Assembly (NCBI GenBank): GCA_902497025.1
Contig: CABVDJ010000048.1
Location: forward strand, 1-6,369
Reading direction: 5' to 3'
From: an uncultured Collinsella sp.
GTDB lineage: Bacteria > Actinomycetota > Coriobacteriia > Coriobacteriales > Coriobacteriaceae
Length of the DNA: 6,369 bases
The notes under the pieces were generated by a model, which was not told the DNA's origin, did not search any database, and worked only from the letters and a program-made list of their open reading frames with translations. Positions 1 through 5,629 of this stretch are shown one piece after another (within the stretch, counting starts at the first letter, position 1; the number at the start of each line of letters is the position of its first letter). Both the position numbers and the translations under genes were made by a program.

Positions 1-12
1 CGCCGTTGCTGC

Positions 13-32
13 AAACACAACATATTGTGTTT
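13..32. repeat. Perfect AT-rich inverted repeat upstream of the cluster
   Basis: Two perfect 8-base arms (AAACACAA and TTGTGTTT) flank a 4-base centre, CATA. Each arm has only two G-C pairs and only one further T follows the right arm, so it is a poor intrinsic terminator. A protein-binding palindrome is more likely, perhaps serving a gene to the left of the window. The symmetry is seen directly; the role is a guess. Confidence 0.4.
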
Positions 33-33
33 T

Positions 34-47
34 CGAACATATGCTTG
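34..47. promoter_or_regulatory. Possible LexA (SOS) box
   Basis: The sequence CGAACATATGCTTG resembles the LexA/DinR operator of Gram-positive bacteria (CGAAC-N4-GTTYG type). The left half, CGAAC, is perfect; the right half, GCTTG, differs from GTTYG at one position. The site lies 67 bp upstream of the -35 element of the mraZ promoter, which is far for direct repression, so it could instead serve a divergent gene outside the window. A single imperfect match of this length can occur by chance. Confidence 0.28.
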
Positions 48-65
48 GGGGTGTTTTGCAATATA

Positions 66-107
66 TGGTGGGTGGAGTGGTGGGGTGGAATGGGGGAAAG
101 GGTGGGG
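66..107 (+). promoter_or_regulatory. MraZ-binding TGGG box array
   Basis: TGGG-type boxes start at 69 (TGGGT), 81, 91 and 103 (TGGGG), with TGGTG or TGGAG variants at 66, 73 and 78. Another TGGGG starts at 123 and an outlying one at 46. The boxes at 81 and 91 are separated by exactly 5 bases and so repeat every 10 bp; the neighbouring spacers are 7 bases. E. coli MraZ is known to bind TGGGN direct repeats with 5-base spacers upstream of its own gene. The array sits just upstream of the -35 element, so autoregulation by the MraZ encoded here is the natural reading. The boxes are seen; binding is inferred from the family. Confidence 0.7.
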
Positions 108-114
108 AAAGATG

Positions 115-143
115 TTGAAAAATGGGGCGGTTCCCCATATTAT
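115..143 (+). promoter_or_regulatory. Sigma-A-type promoter of the dcw cluster
   Basis: TTGAAA at 115-120 (five of six matches to TTGACA) and TATTAT at 138-143 (five of six matches to TATAAT) are separated by exactly 17 bp. Transcription should start near 150, giving a leader of about 60 bases before mraZ. The TGGG boxes lie directly upstream and one box (123-127) lies inside the spacer. This is the only clear promoter I find in the window, so it probably drives the whole run of genes. Confidence 0.65.
122..138. repeat. Hairpin repeat copy 1, in the promoter spacer
   Basis: This is a 6-base inverted repeat (ATGGGG/CCCCAT) around the 5-base centre CGGTT. Its core GGGGCGGTTCCCC recurs with one base changed at 161-173. 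It spans the 17-bp spacer of the predicted promoter, shifted by one base, and contains a TGGGG box. It could be an operator, or a member of a dispersed short palindromic repeat family. Confidence 0.55.
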
Positions 144-158
144 TGATGACGTCGACAG

Positions 159-175
159 GCGGGGTGGTTCCCCGC
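159..175. repeat. Hairpin repeat copy 2, in the mraZ leader
   Basis: This is a 6-base inverted repeat (GCGGGG/CCCCGC) around the centre TGGTT. It has the same total size and the same GGGGYGGTTCCCC core as the copy at 122-138, starting 37 bp downstream of it. It falls just after the predicted transcription start, so it would form a GC-rich stem-loop near the 5' end of the mRNA. No T-run follows, so it is not an intrinsic terminator. Confidence 0.55.
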
Positions 176-211
176 GTACGTGCCATCTGAGTAACCGAGG
201 GGAGGGCGCAC

Positions 212-646
212 ATGGGAATGACGGGTGCATACGAGCGCAATCTCGATGCAAAAGGTCGTCTATCCCTGCCTGCACCCCTTCGCGAGGAGCTTGGAGAGCA
301 CGTTCGCGTGTTCAAAGCCCTGGATGTCGATGCTCTGTACGTGTTCTCTGCCGAGGCCTTCGATAAGTGGGTCGAAGGACTCTTCGCGGGTCGTGAGGGC
401 CACGAGGGTTTTAACCCGCGTGACATCAACGACCAGAAGCTCATGAGGGCGATTAACAAGCGCACCACGTCGATGGATGTGGACAGCGCGGGTCGTATCG
501 GTCTTTCTGAGTCTCTCCGCAAGCAGGCGAACCTCGACCGCGAGGTCACGGTTGTGGGCAACTACGACCACCTTGAGGTTTGGGACCGCGCTACGGCCGA
601 TGAGGACGATGACGACGAGGCCCTGCTGGACCTCTTCTTCTCGTAA
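212..646 (+). CDS. mraZ: Transcriptional regulator MraZ
   Basis: MraZ is a DNA-binding protein of the AbrB/SpoVT fold and the usual first gene of dcw clusters; in E. coli it represses its own promoter. The 144-residue product has the expected two half-domains, each marked by the DxxxR signature: DAKGR at residues 12-16 and DSAGR at 91-95. The length is usual for the family. The C-terminus carries an acidic run (EDDDDE, about 131-136) followed by a hydrophobic LLDLFF end. The start at 212 has a strong purine-rich ribosome binding site (GAGGGGAGGG, 197-206) with GGAGG 6 bases upstream; a second ATG at 218 is too far from it. The TGGG boxes and promoter upstream fit autoregulation. The next gene, rsmH, begins about 20 bases after the stop. 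Confidence 0.95.
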   Translation: MGMTGAYERNLDAKGRLSLPAPLREELGEHVRVFKALDVDALYVFSAEAFDKWVEGLFAGREGHEGFNPRDINDQKLMRAINKRTTSMDVDSAGRIGLSESLRKQANLDREVTVVGNYDHLEVWDRATADEDDDDEALLDLFFS

Positions 647-666
647 GGGCAAGGCACGAGTAACGG

Positions 667-1632
667 ATGGAGCGTGGGATCTTGACACAAGAATATCGGC
701 ATGAACCTGTCATGCTCGGCGAAGTGCTTGAGTCGCTGCAGCTAAAGAGCGGCTCCGTCGTCTGCGACTGCACCCTTGGCGGTGCCGGCCATTCGGTAAA
801 GATGGCCGCGCAGGTGGGGGAGACCGGCCTTTTGCTCGGCGTCGATCAGGACGACATGGCCCTCGAGGCCGCTGGCGCCCGTCTGGACCGCGAGGTTCCC
901 GGCGTACCGCACCAGCTGCTGAAGGGCAACTTCGGCGACTTGGACGAGCTGCTTTGCTCGGCCGAGGTGCCCGGGGTCGATGGCTTCCTGTTCGACTTGG
1001 GCGTTTCGTCGCCGCAACTCGATATCCCTGGCAGGGGCTTTTCGTACAACGAGGACGCCCCATTGGACATGCGGATGGATCCGGGTAACAACACCTTAAA
1101 CGCAGCTGAGGTCATCAACACCTATAACGAACACGACCTCGCCCGGATTCTACGCGTCTACGGCGAAGAGAAGTTCGCCTCGCAGATCGCGCGCGAGATC
1201 GTGCGCCGCCGCGAGCATGAGCCGATCGAAACCACAGGCCAGTTTGTCGAGATCATCAAGGCTGGTATCCCCGCTGCCGCTCGTCGGCATGGCGGACACC
1301 CAGCCAAGAAAAGTTTCCAGGCCATTCGCATCGAGGTCAATCACGAACTCGATGTGCTCGAGCGAGGGCTTGACGCCGCCACAAGGTGGCTCAACCCGGG
1401 CGGACGCATCTGCGTCATCTCGTATCACTCGCTCGAGGACCGTATCGTAAAGAACCACTTTAAGGAGATGAGCCAGGGGTGCACGTGTCCGCCGGAGATT
1501 CCGGTGTGCGTGTGCGGCAACGTGCCGATACTCAAGGTCATCACCCGCAAACCCCTGGTTGCCCAACCCGATGAGGTTGCGCGCAACCCTCGGGCGAGAT
1601 CAGCCAAGATCCGCGTGGCGCAGCGTCTGTAG
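667..1632 (+). CDS. rsmH: 16S rRNA m4C1402 N4-methyltransferase RsmH (MraW)
   Basis: RsmH uses S-adenosylmethionine to methylate N4 of C1402 in the 16S rRNA decoding centre. Family signatures are clear in the 321-residue product: the SAM-binding loop CTLGGAGHS (35-43), the acidic strand end GVDQDD (58-63), the hallmark FDLGVSSPQLD (109-119) with GRGFSYNEDAPLDMRMD (122-138), HPAKKSFQAIRIEVN (211-225), ISYHSLEDRIVK (251-262), a cysteine-rich segment at 272-283 (C272, C274, C281, C283) and the basic NPRARSAKIR tail. The length is normal. The start is uncertain. ATG 667 has only a weak, distant AAGG, whereas the in-frame TTG at 682 has GGAG 9 bases upstream and gives a protein starting MTQEYRHEPVML, close to the family's usual beginning. 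The gene follows mraZ with a 20-base gap, consistent with co-transcription. Confidence 0.96.
   Translation: MERGILTQEYRHEPVMLGEVLESLQLKSGSVVCDCTLGGAGHSVKMAAQVGETGLLLGVDQDDMALEAAGARLDREVPGVPHQLLKGNFGDLDELLCSAEVPGVDGFLFDLGVSSPQLDIPGRGFSYNEDAPLDMRMDPGNNTLNAAEVINTYNEHDLARILRVYGEEKFASQIAREIVRRREHEPIETTGQFVEIIKAGIPAAARRHGGHPAKKSFQAIRIEVNHELDVLERGLDAATRWLNPGGRICVISYHSLEDRIVKNHFKEMSQGCTCPPEIPVCVCGNVPILKVITRKPLVAQPDEVARNPRARSAKIRVAQRL
669..672 (+). promoter_or_regulatory. Ribosome binding site favouring a TTG start for rsmH
   Basis: GGAG lies 9 bases upstream of the in-frame TTG at 682 and overlaps the ATG at 667, which itself has no good site. If used, it shortens RsmH by five residues to 316. Confidence 0.4.
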
Positions 1633-1653
1633 ACGCGACTGCGCGATATTGGA

Positions 1654-1713
1654 CCTCCCGCTCGTACCACAAACGAAGCTTAAACACACTACCAACGTAC
1701 TCGGGATGGGAGG
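1654..1713 (+). promoter_or_regulatory. Inverted repeat that can cover the ftsL ribosome binding site
   Basis: In the 90-base gap between rsmH and ftsL, CCTCCC at 1654-1659 is a perfect complement of GGGAGG at 1708-1713, which is the ftsL ribosome binding site. Inside this pair, GTAC at 1664-1667 can pair with GTAC at 1697-1700. A long hairpin could therefore hide the start of ftsL. Only two short helices support it, so regulation is a guess. I see no promoter or terminator in this gap. Confidence 0.3.
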
Positions 1714-1722
1714 CGGCATATC

Positions 1723-2193
1723 ATGGGCTACAACACTTCAAACGCAGCACTCGCCTATGATATGAACGCCATGCCCGCCTATCGTGAGGCACCGCAGGCC
1801 CCCGTTGCTCCCCGCGAGCAGCGCACACCGCGCTTTGATGTCTACACAGGCGCGGGCCGTCAGGCAAACCAGGCGGTAAGCCCGGTTTTCATGAGCGTTC
1901 TTAAAACGTTTTGCATCATTGCGGCCATCTTCATGACGATCGGTGTCGCCCGTGTGGCGCTCGCCGGCATTACGGCCCAGGTGCTCAACAGCAACGCCGC
2001 GCTTACCAACACGCTCGAGAAGGCGACCGACGAGAGCTCCGACCTGGAGGTCATGCATTCGGTTTATGGTGCCGACACACGCATTCGCGACCTTGCGGGC
2101 GCTTATGGCATGGTGGAGCCCAGCGAGAGCGTTACACTTGATTTTTCGCAGGATGCAGCCGCGGGCGCTAGCTCGACCGCGACCGCTCAGTAA
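1723..2193 (+). CDS. ftsL: FtsL-like cell division protein
   Basis: This is probably the FtsL subunit of the divisome, a small bitopic protein that pairs with DivIC/FtsB and supports activation of the septal PBP and FtsW. The 156-residue product has a cytoplasmic tail of about 55 residues rich in Ala, Pro and Gln, one membrane segment (about 56-84, FMSVLKTFCIIAAIFMTIGV onward), and a short helical stretch with coiled-coil character (about 85-115). The motif IRDLAGAYGMVEPSESV (121-137) resembles the end of FtsL and septum formation initiator proteins. A low-complexity Ala/Ser/Thr end follows. The start has GGGAGG 9 bases upstream. FtsL diverges fast, so the name rests on topology, the C-terminal motif and position between rsmH and ftsI; a DivIC/FtsB-type relative is the alternative. 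Confidence 0.8.
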   Translation: MGYNTSNAALAYDMNAMPAYREAPQAPVAPREQRTPRFDVYTGAGRQANQAVSPVFMSVLKTFCIIAAIFMTIGVARVALAGITAQVLNSNAALTNTLEKATDESSDLEVMHSVYGADTRIRDLAGAYGMVEPSESVTLDFSQDAAAGASSTATAQ

Positions 2194-2210
2194 CAAGACG
2201 GTAGCTGAGT

Positions 2211-4076
2211 ATGACAAATGACTATCGCCGCGGCTCCGACGGGGGTCGCGGTTCTGGACGTCCCTCATCGCGGGGACGTTCTGGTTATCAAGGAACGGGT
2301 CGGCCATCTTACAACGCGAGGCCGTCCTATGGCAACGACCCCGCGTCGCGTCTCCGTGGCTCGAGTGGTCCTCAGATGCATAACACCAGACCGCGCAAGA
2401 GCTCGTCGACCGAATGGCTCACGGGTACGCCGCTGCCCCGCCGCAAAGCCGTCATGGGCTTTATCGGGTTTGGCTTGGGTTTGGGCGTCCTTCGCCTTGC
2501 CGACTATCAAATTGTGGAAGCCGATAAGCTACGCGACCGTGCCGATGCACGTCGCTTGCTTGCACAGACGCTGTATGCCAAGCGCGGTACCATCTACGAC
2601 CGTAACGGCAACGTGCTGACGTCGTCGGTCGAATGCCGCAACATCGCCGTGAATCCTCAGCTTATCGAGGACGTTGACAAGACGGTATCGGCGCTGGTCA
2701 AAGCTACGGGAATCGATAAAAAGACCTGTCGCGAGCTCGTTGAGTCGGATGGCACCTGGGTGTATATCAAACGCCAGGTGGACGAGGACGATGCCGCGGC
2801 GCTGGAGAAGAAGAACCTGCCAGGCGTGCTCTTTGAGCAGGCCATGAAGCGCGTGTACCCCTACGGCAACCTGGCATCGCAGGTGCTTGGCGTGGTAAAC
2901 GTGGACAACGACGGTCTGACGGGCCTCGAAAAACAGTACAACAAGCTTTTGACCGGAACCAACGGTTCGCTGGTGCGTGAGCGGGCGAGGGACGGTAGCT
3001 ATATCGCGGGCGGCGCCTATAAAAAGGTTGCCGCGGTGGACGGCGTGGACATCGTGACGACGCTCGATGTCAATATCCAGCGCGCCGCCGAGGACGCCCT
3101 GGCCGAGGCGGTCGAAAAGACCAAGGCCAAGAACGGCTCGGCCCTGGTCACCGATCCCACGACGGGCGAGATTCTGGCGGCATGCTCGTATCCGACATAT
3201 GACCAGACCGATCTGGAAAACGCCAAGACCGAGGACATGAACCTGCGCCTGGTTACCGATGCCTACGAGCCCGGCTCGGTCTTTAAGACGCTCGTGGCCG
3301 GTGCCGGCTTCGACTTGGGTGCCGTGCGTTCGAGCACGTCGTTTGAGGTGCCGGCGAGCATTAAGGTTGGCGACGACACCGTTACCGACGCCGATAAGCG
3401 CGACTACACCATGACCATGGACGTGCGCGAGATGATGCGCCGTTCGTCCAATGTGGGCTTTGTCCTGGTGGGACGCAAGATCGGTGCCGATGATTTTGCC
3501 ACCTATGTGGACAAGTGGGGTATCGGCCATAGCTCCGGTGTCGATTTTCCGGGTGAGAGTCTGGGTATCGTCAAGGAGCGCGACCAGTACGACGGCGCCA
3601 CGCTGGGCTCGATGAGCTTTGGCCAGGCGCTGTCCGTCTCGCCGATTGAGGTCGCACGTGCCGTGGGCGGCATAGCGAACGGCGGCGTGATGATGACGCC
3701 GCACTTCTATAAGTCCAGCAAGGGCGATGAGAAGGACTGGGGCGAAGGCGAGCGTGCGATTTCGGAGGACGCTGCCGCCCAGGTGACATCGTGCATGCAG
3801 ACGGTCGTGTCCGAAGGCACGGGCGTTGGCGGTGCGGTTGATGGCTATGACGTAGCGGGCAAGACCGGTACGGCCGAGCGCGCTGACGAGAACGGCGGTT
3901 ACCTCAAGGAGAACTACATGTCGTCCTTTATGGGCTTTGCGCCGGCACAATCGCCCAAGGTGCTGTGCTATATCACACTCGATGGAACGCCGAGCGGCTC
4001 GGATGCCGCCGCGGTGCCATTCCAGTCCATTATGGCCAACGCGCTCGACGTGCTGGGTATCCCGCGCACGAAGTAG
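2211..4076 (+). CDS. ftsI: Septal peptidoglycan transpeptidase, class B PBP (FtsI/PbpB type)
   Basis: This is a monofunctional class B penicillin-binding protein that cross-links septal peptidoglycan outside the membrane, normally paired with FtsW. In the 621-residue product, residues 1-78 form a cytoplasmic tail rich in Arg, Gly, Ser and Tyr with repeated GRPS/ARPS units. One membrane anchor follows (about 79-97). The PBP dimer domain begins around AKRGTIYDRNGNVL (123-136). The transpeptidase domain carries all three active-site motifs: S356-V-F-K359 in EPGSVFKTL, S412-S-N414, and K551-T-G553. The chain ends about 70 residues after KTG, so there are no PASTA domains. The ribosome binding site is weak; the start lies 17 bases after the ftsL stop and a stop in the same frame at 2202 blocks ATG starts further upstream, so coupling to ftsL translation is plausible. 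Orthology to FtsI rather than another class B PBP rests on position. Confidence 0.93.
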   Translation: MTNDYRRGSDGGRGSGRPSSRGRSGYQGTGRPSYNARPSYGNDPASRLRGSSGPQMHNTRPRKSSSTEWLTGTPLPRRKAVMGFIGFGLGLGVLRLADYQIVEADKLRDRADARRLLAQTLYAKRGTIYDRNGNVLTSSVECRNIAVNPQLIEDVDKTVSALVKATGIDKKTCRELVESDGTWVYIKRQVDEDDAAALEKKNLPGVLFEQAMKRVYPYGNLASQVLGVVNVDNDGLTGLEKQYNKLLTGTNGSLVRERARDGSYIAGGAYKKVAAVDGVDIVTTLDVNIQRAAEDALAEAVEKTKAKNGSALVTDPTTGEILAACSYPTYDQTDLENAKTEDMNLRLVTDAYEPGSVFKTLVAGAGFDLGAVRSSTSFEVPASIKVGDDTVTDADKRDYTMTMDVREMMRRSSNVGFVLVGRKIGADDFATYVDKWGIGHSSGVDFPGESLGIVKERDQYDGATLGSMSFGQALSVSPIEVARAVGGIANGGVMMTPHFYKSSKGDEKDWGEGERAISEDAAAQVTSCMQTVVSEGTGVGGAVDGYDVAGKTGTAERADENGGYLKENYMSSFMGFAPAQSPKVLCYITLDGTPSGSDAAAVPFQSIMANALDVLGIPRTK

Positions 4077-4092
4077 GGGGTTACAATCTTGA

Positions 4093-4142
4093 GCGTGGTC
4101 TGCCGTTTGATCTGAAGGGTGTTCACATGCCCTGCACCACGC
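4093..4142 (+). repeat. Imperfect stem-loop in the ftsI-murF gap
   Basis: GCGTGGT (4093-4099) is perfectly complementary to ACCACGC (4136-4142). A smaller GGG/CCC stem (4117-4119 with 4130-4132) can form inside. No T-run follows, so it is not a typical intrinsic terminator. The gap (4077-4201) is one of the two longer ones within the cluster and lies where murE is usually found. A structured leader or an RNA processing site are both possible. Confidence 0.35.
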
Positions 4143-4174
4143 GCGCATGGCACTGGGATACAATACGCCGATAG
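4127..4174 (+). CDS. Possible 15-residue leader peptide upstream of murF
   Basis: The short frame reads MPCTTRAWHWDTIRR and then TAG. A ribosome binding site, GAAGGG (4114-4119), lies 7 bases upstream of its ATG. It ends 27 bases before murF. Its first codons overlap the right arm of the 4093-4142 stem-loop, and CCCTG at 4130-4134 is complementary to CAGGG at 4189-4193 in the murF ribosome binding site. The Trp-His-Trp run is notable for such a short frame. It is too short to support by coding statistics and could be chance. Confidence 0.25.
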   Translation: MPCTTRAWHWDTIRR

Positions 4175-4201
4175 CAATATTAGGTTTACAGGGGAGCTGC
4201 A

Positions 4202-5626
4202 ATGATAGAGATCGCCGTCAACAACCTCGCGGCCTCAACGGGGGCCCGAACCGTGACGGAAGAAGTCGATCGGGTATGCCGCGGGTGCGTTATCGACTCG
4301 CGTCAGGTCGAGGAGGGGACGATCTTTGTCGCCTTCCCCGGCGAAAACGTCGACGGCAATGATTTTGCCTCCCGTGCCATCGAGTCGGGTGCCGGTGCCG
4401 TCGTGATGACGCGCGAACCCGATGCCGAGCTGGTTTCGCTGGCGCAGGACAAGGGATGCGCCATCTTGCTGACCGACGACCCCGAGGAGTTCTTGCTGCG
4501 CCTGGCGCATGTATATCGCTTGGAGCTTGGCTGCCTGGTCGTCGGCATTACCGGTTCGATTGGCAAGACGACGACCAAGGACGTGCTCGCCGCCGTGCTC
4601 GCCAAGCGTTATCGCGTCTGGGCCACGAAGGGCAATTTCAACAACCTGATCGGCATGCCGCTCACGGTGCTTTCCGCTCCGGCCGATACCGAGGTTCTGG
4701 TGCTCGAGATGGGCATGAACCATTTTCATGAGATTGAGCGCCTGTCCCAGTCTGCCAACCCCAATCTTGCCATCGTGAGCAAGATTGGGACCTCCCATAT
4801 CGGTATTCTGGGCAGCCGCGAGAACATCGCCCGCGCCAAGTCCGAGATTGTCCAGGGCATGTGCGCCGCCGGCGACTTCTCGCCGTTGCTGGTGTTGGGC
4901 GGCGAGGACGACTTTACGCCGTTCATTCGCGATACGTTCGCCCAGCCTGCGGGTATTGACGTGATGCTGGCCGGTGTCTCGGACGACGACGAGGTCCGCG
5001 CACGCGACATTCGCGTCGACGACGAGGGCCATCCGGTCTTTACGCTCGACTTTGGTCAGGGCGACACGGTCGATACCATGCTGGCCATTCCCGGCGTGCA
5101 GTCCGTGCCCAATGCCGTCAAGGCCGCCGCGGTCGCCTATCGTCTGGGCGTGACGCCCGAGCAGATCGATGCTGCCTTTAGGGGTCTTACGATCACCGGC
5201 CACCGCCAGGAGATCAAGCGCGCCAAGAGCGGAGCGCGCATCATCGACGACTCCTATAACGCCAGTGCCGAGTCTATGGCTGCCGGCCTCGATTTGCTGT
5301 GCTCGCTTTCATGTGACGGTTCGCGCATGGCGATCCTGGGCGAGATGGGCGAGATGGGCGACGAGGCTCCCCGCATGCATGAGCTCGTGGGCGCCTATGC
5401 CGCCGCCAAGAAGCTCGACATGCTCGCGTGCGTCGGCGGCGAGCTGGCTCAGCTCATGGCCGATGCCGCACGTATGATGGGTATGGATGAGGACTGCATC
5501 CAGGTGTTCTCCGATTATCAGCAGGTGCTCGACCGCATGGGCGGCGCGCTTGAAAATCATGATGTTGTACTGGTCAAGGGTTCCCGTTTTGTTGAGCTCG
5601 ACCGCTTTGTGGAAGGTGTGTGCTAG
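4202..5626 (+). CDS. murF: UDP-N-acetylmuramoyl-tripeptide--D-alanyl-D-alanine ligase (MurF)
   Basis: MurF is the cytoplasmic ATP-dependent ligase that adds D-Ala-D-Ala to UDP-MurNAc-tripeptide, the last soluble precursor step. The 474-residue product shows the three Mur ligase domains. The N-terminal domain has IDSRQVEEGTIFVAFPGENV with DGNDF (31-55). The central ATPase has GITGSIGKTTTK (115-126, P-loop K122), the MurF-typical NFNNLIGMPLTVL (145-157), LEMGMNHFHEIERL (168-181), IGTSHIGILGS (195-205) and RAKSEI, whose K213 is at the position of the conserved Mur ligase lysine. The C-terminal domain has GHRQE (333-337), DDSYNASAESM (349-359), ILGEMGEMGDE (378-388) and VLVKGSR (456-462). NFNN and DDSYNA favour MurF over MurE or MurC. 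GGGGAG (4191-4196) lies 5 bases before the start. The length is slightly above the family norm. Confidence 0.96.
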   Translation: MIEIAVNNLAASTGARTVTEEVDRVCRGCVIDSRQVEEGTIFVAFPGENVDGNDFASRAIESGAGAVVMTREPDAELVSLAQDKGCAILLTDDPEEFLLRLAHVYRLELGCLVVGITGSIGKTTTKDVLAAVLAKRYRVWATKGNFNNLIGMPLTVLSAPADTEVLVLEMGMNHFHEIERLSQSANPNLAIVSKIGTSHIGILGSRENIARAKSEIVQGMCAAGDFSPLLVLGGEDDFTPFIRDTFAQPAGIDVMLAGVSDDDEVRARDIRVDDEGHPVFTLDFGQGDTVDTMLAIPGVQSVPNAVKAAAVAYRLGVTPEQIDAAFRGLTITGHRQEIKRAKSGARIIDDSYNASAESMAAGLDLLCSLSCDGSRMAILGEMGEMGDEAPRMHELVGAYAAAKKLDMLACVGGELAQLMADAARMMGMDEDCIQVFSDYQQVLDRMGGALENHDVVLVKGSRFVELDRFVEGVC

Positions 5627-5629
5627 CCC

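Noticed and set aside
13..33. The inverted repeat as a terminator of an upstream gene
   Set aside because: The stem is AT-rich with two G-C pairs and the following T-run is too short.
25..366. A + strand open frame starting in the control region and running into mraZ
   Set aside because: It crosses the promoter and TGGG boxes and ends inside mraZ in another frame; its composition (Gly/Trp, then Arg/Ser/Cys) is not protein-like.
1486..1536. Cysteine cluster in RsmH (C272, C274, C281, C283) as an inserted metal-binding domain
   Set aside because: Similar CTCPPxxPVCVCG segments are common in RsmH proteins, so this is ordinary for the family.
1649..1677. TTGGAC as a -35 element of an ftsL promoter
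   Set aside because: The match is poor and no -10-like hexamer follows at the right distance.
4159..4164. TACAAT as a -10 element of an internal murF promoter
   Set aside because: It matches TATAAT at five of six bases, but nothing resembling a -35 element lies 16-18 bp upstream and there is no extended -10 TG.
4147..4182. Resemblance of the gap sequence reading MALGYNTPIA to the start of the ftsL product, MGYNTSNAA
   Set aside because: Only a few residues match, there is no ribosome binding site, and the frame then runs into murF out of frame; chance is the simplest explanation.
2529..4202. A 557-codon open frame on the - strand, antisense to ftsI
   Set aside because: It lies almost wholly across a PBP with all active-site motifs intact. 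Its product is rich in His, Arg, Gly and Ala with no recognisable domain, as expected when a GC-rich gene is read backwards.
4235..5203. A 322-codon open frame on the - strand, antisense to murF
   Set aside because: It is a shadow of the GC-rich murF coding frame, with no recognisable protein motif.
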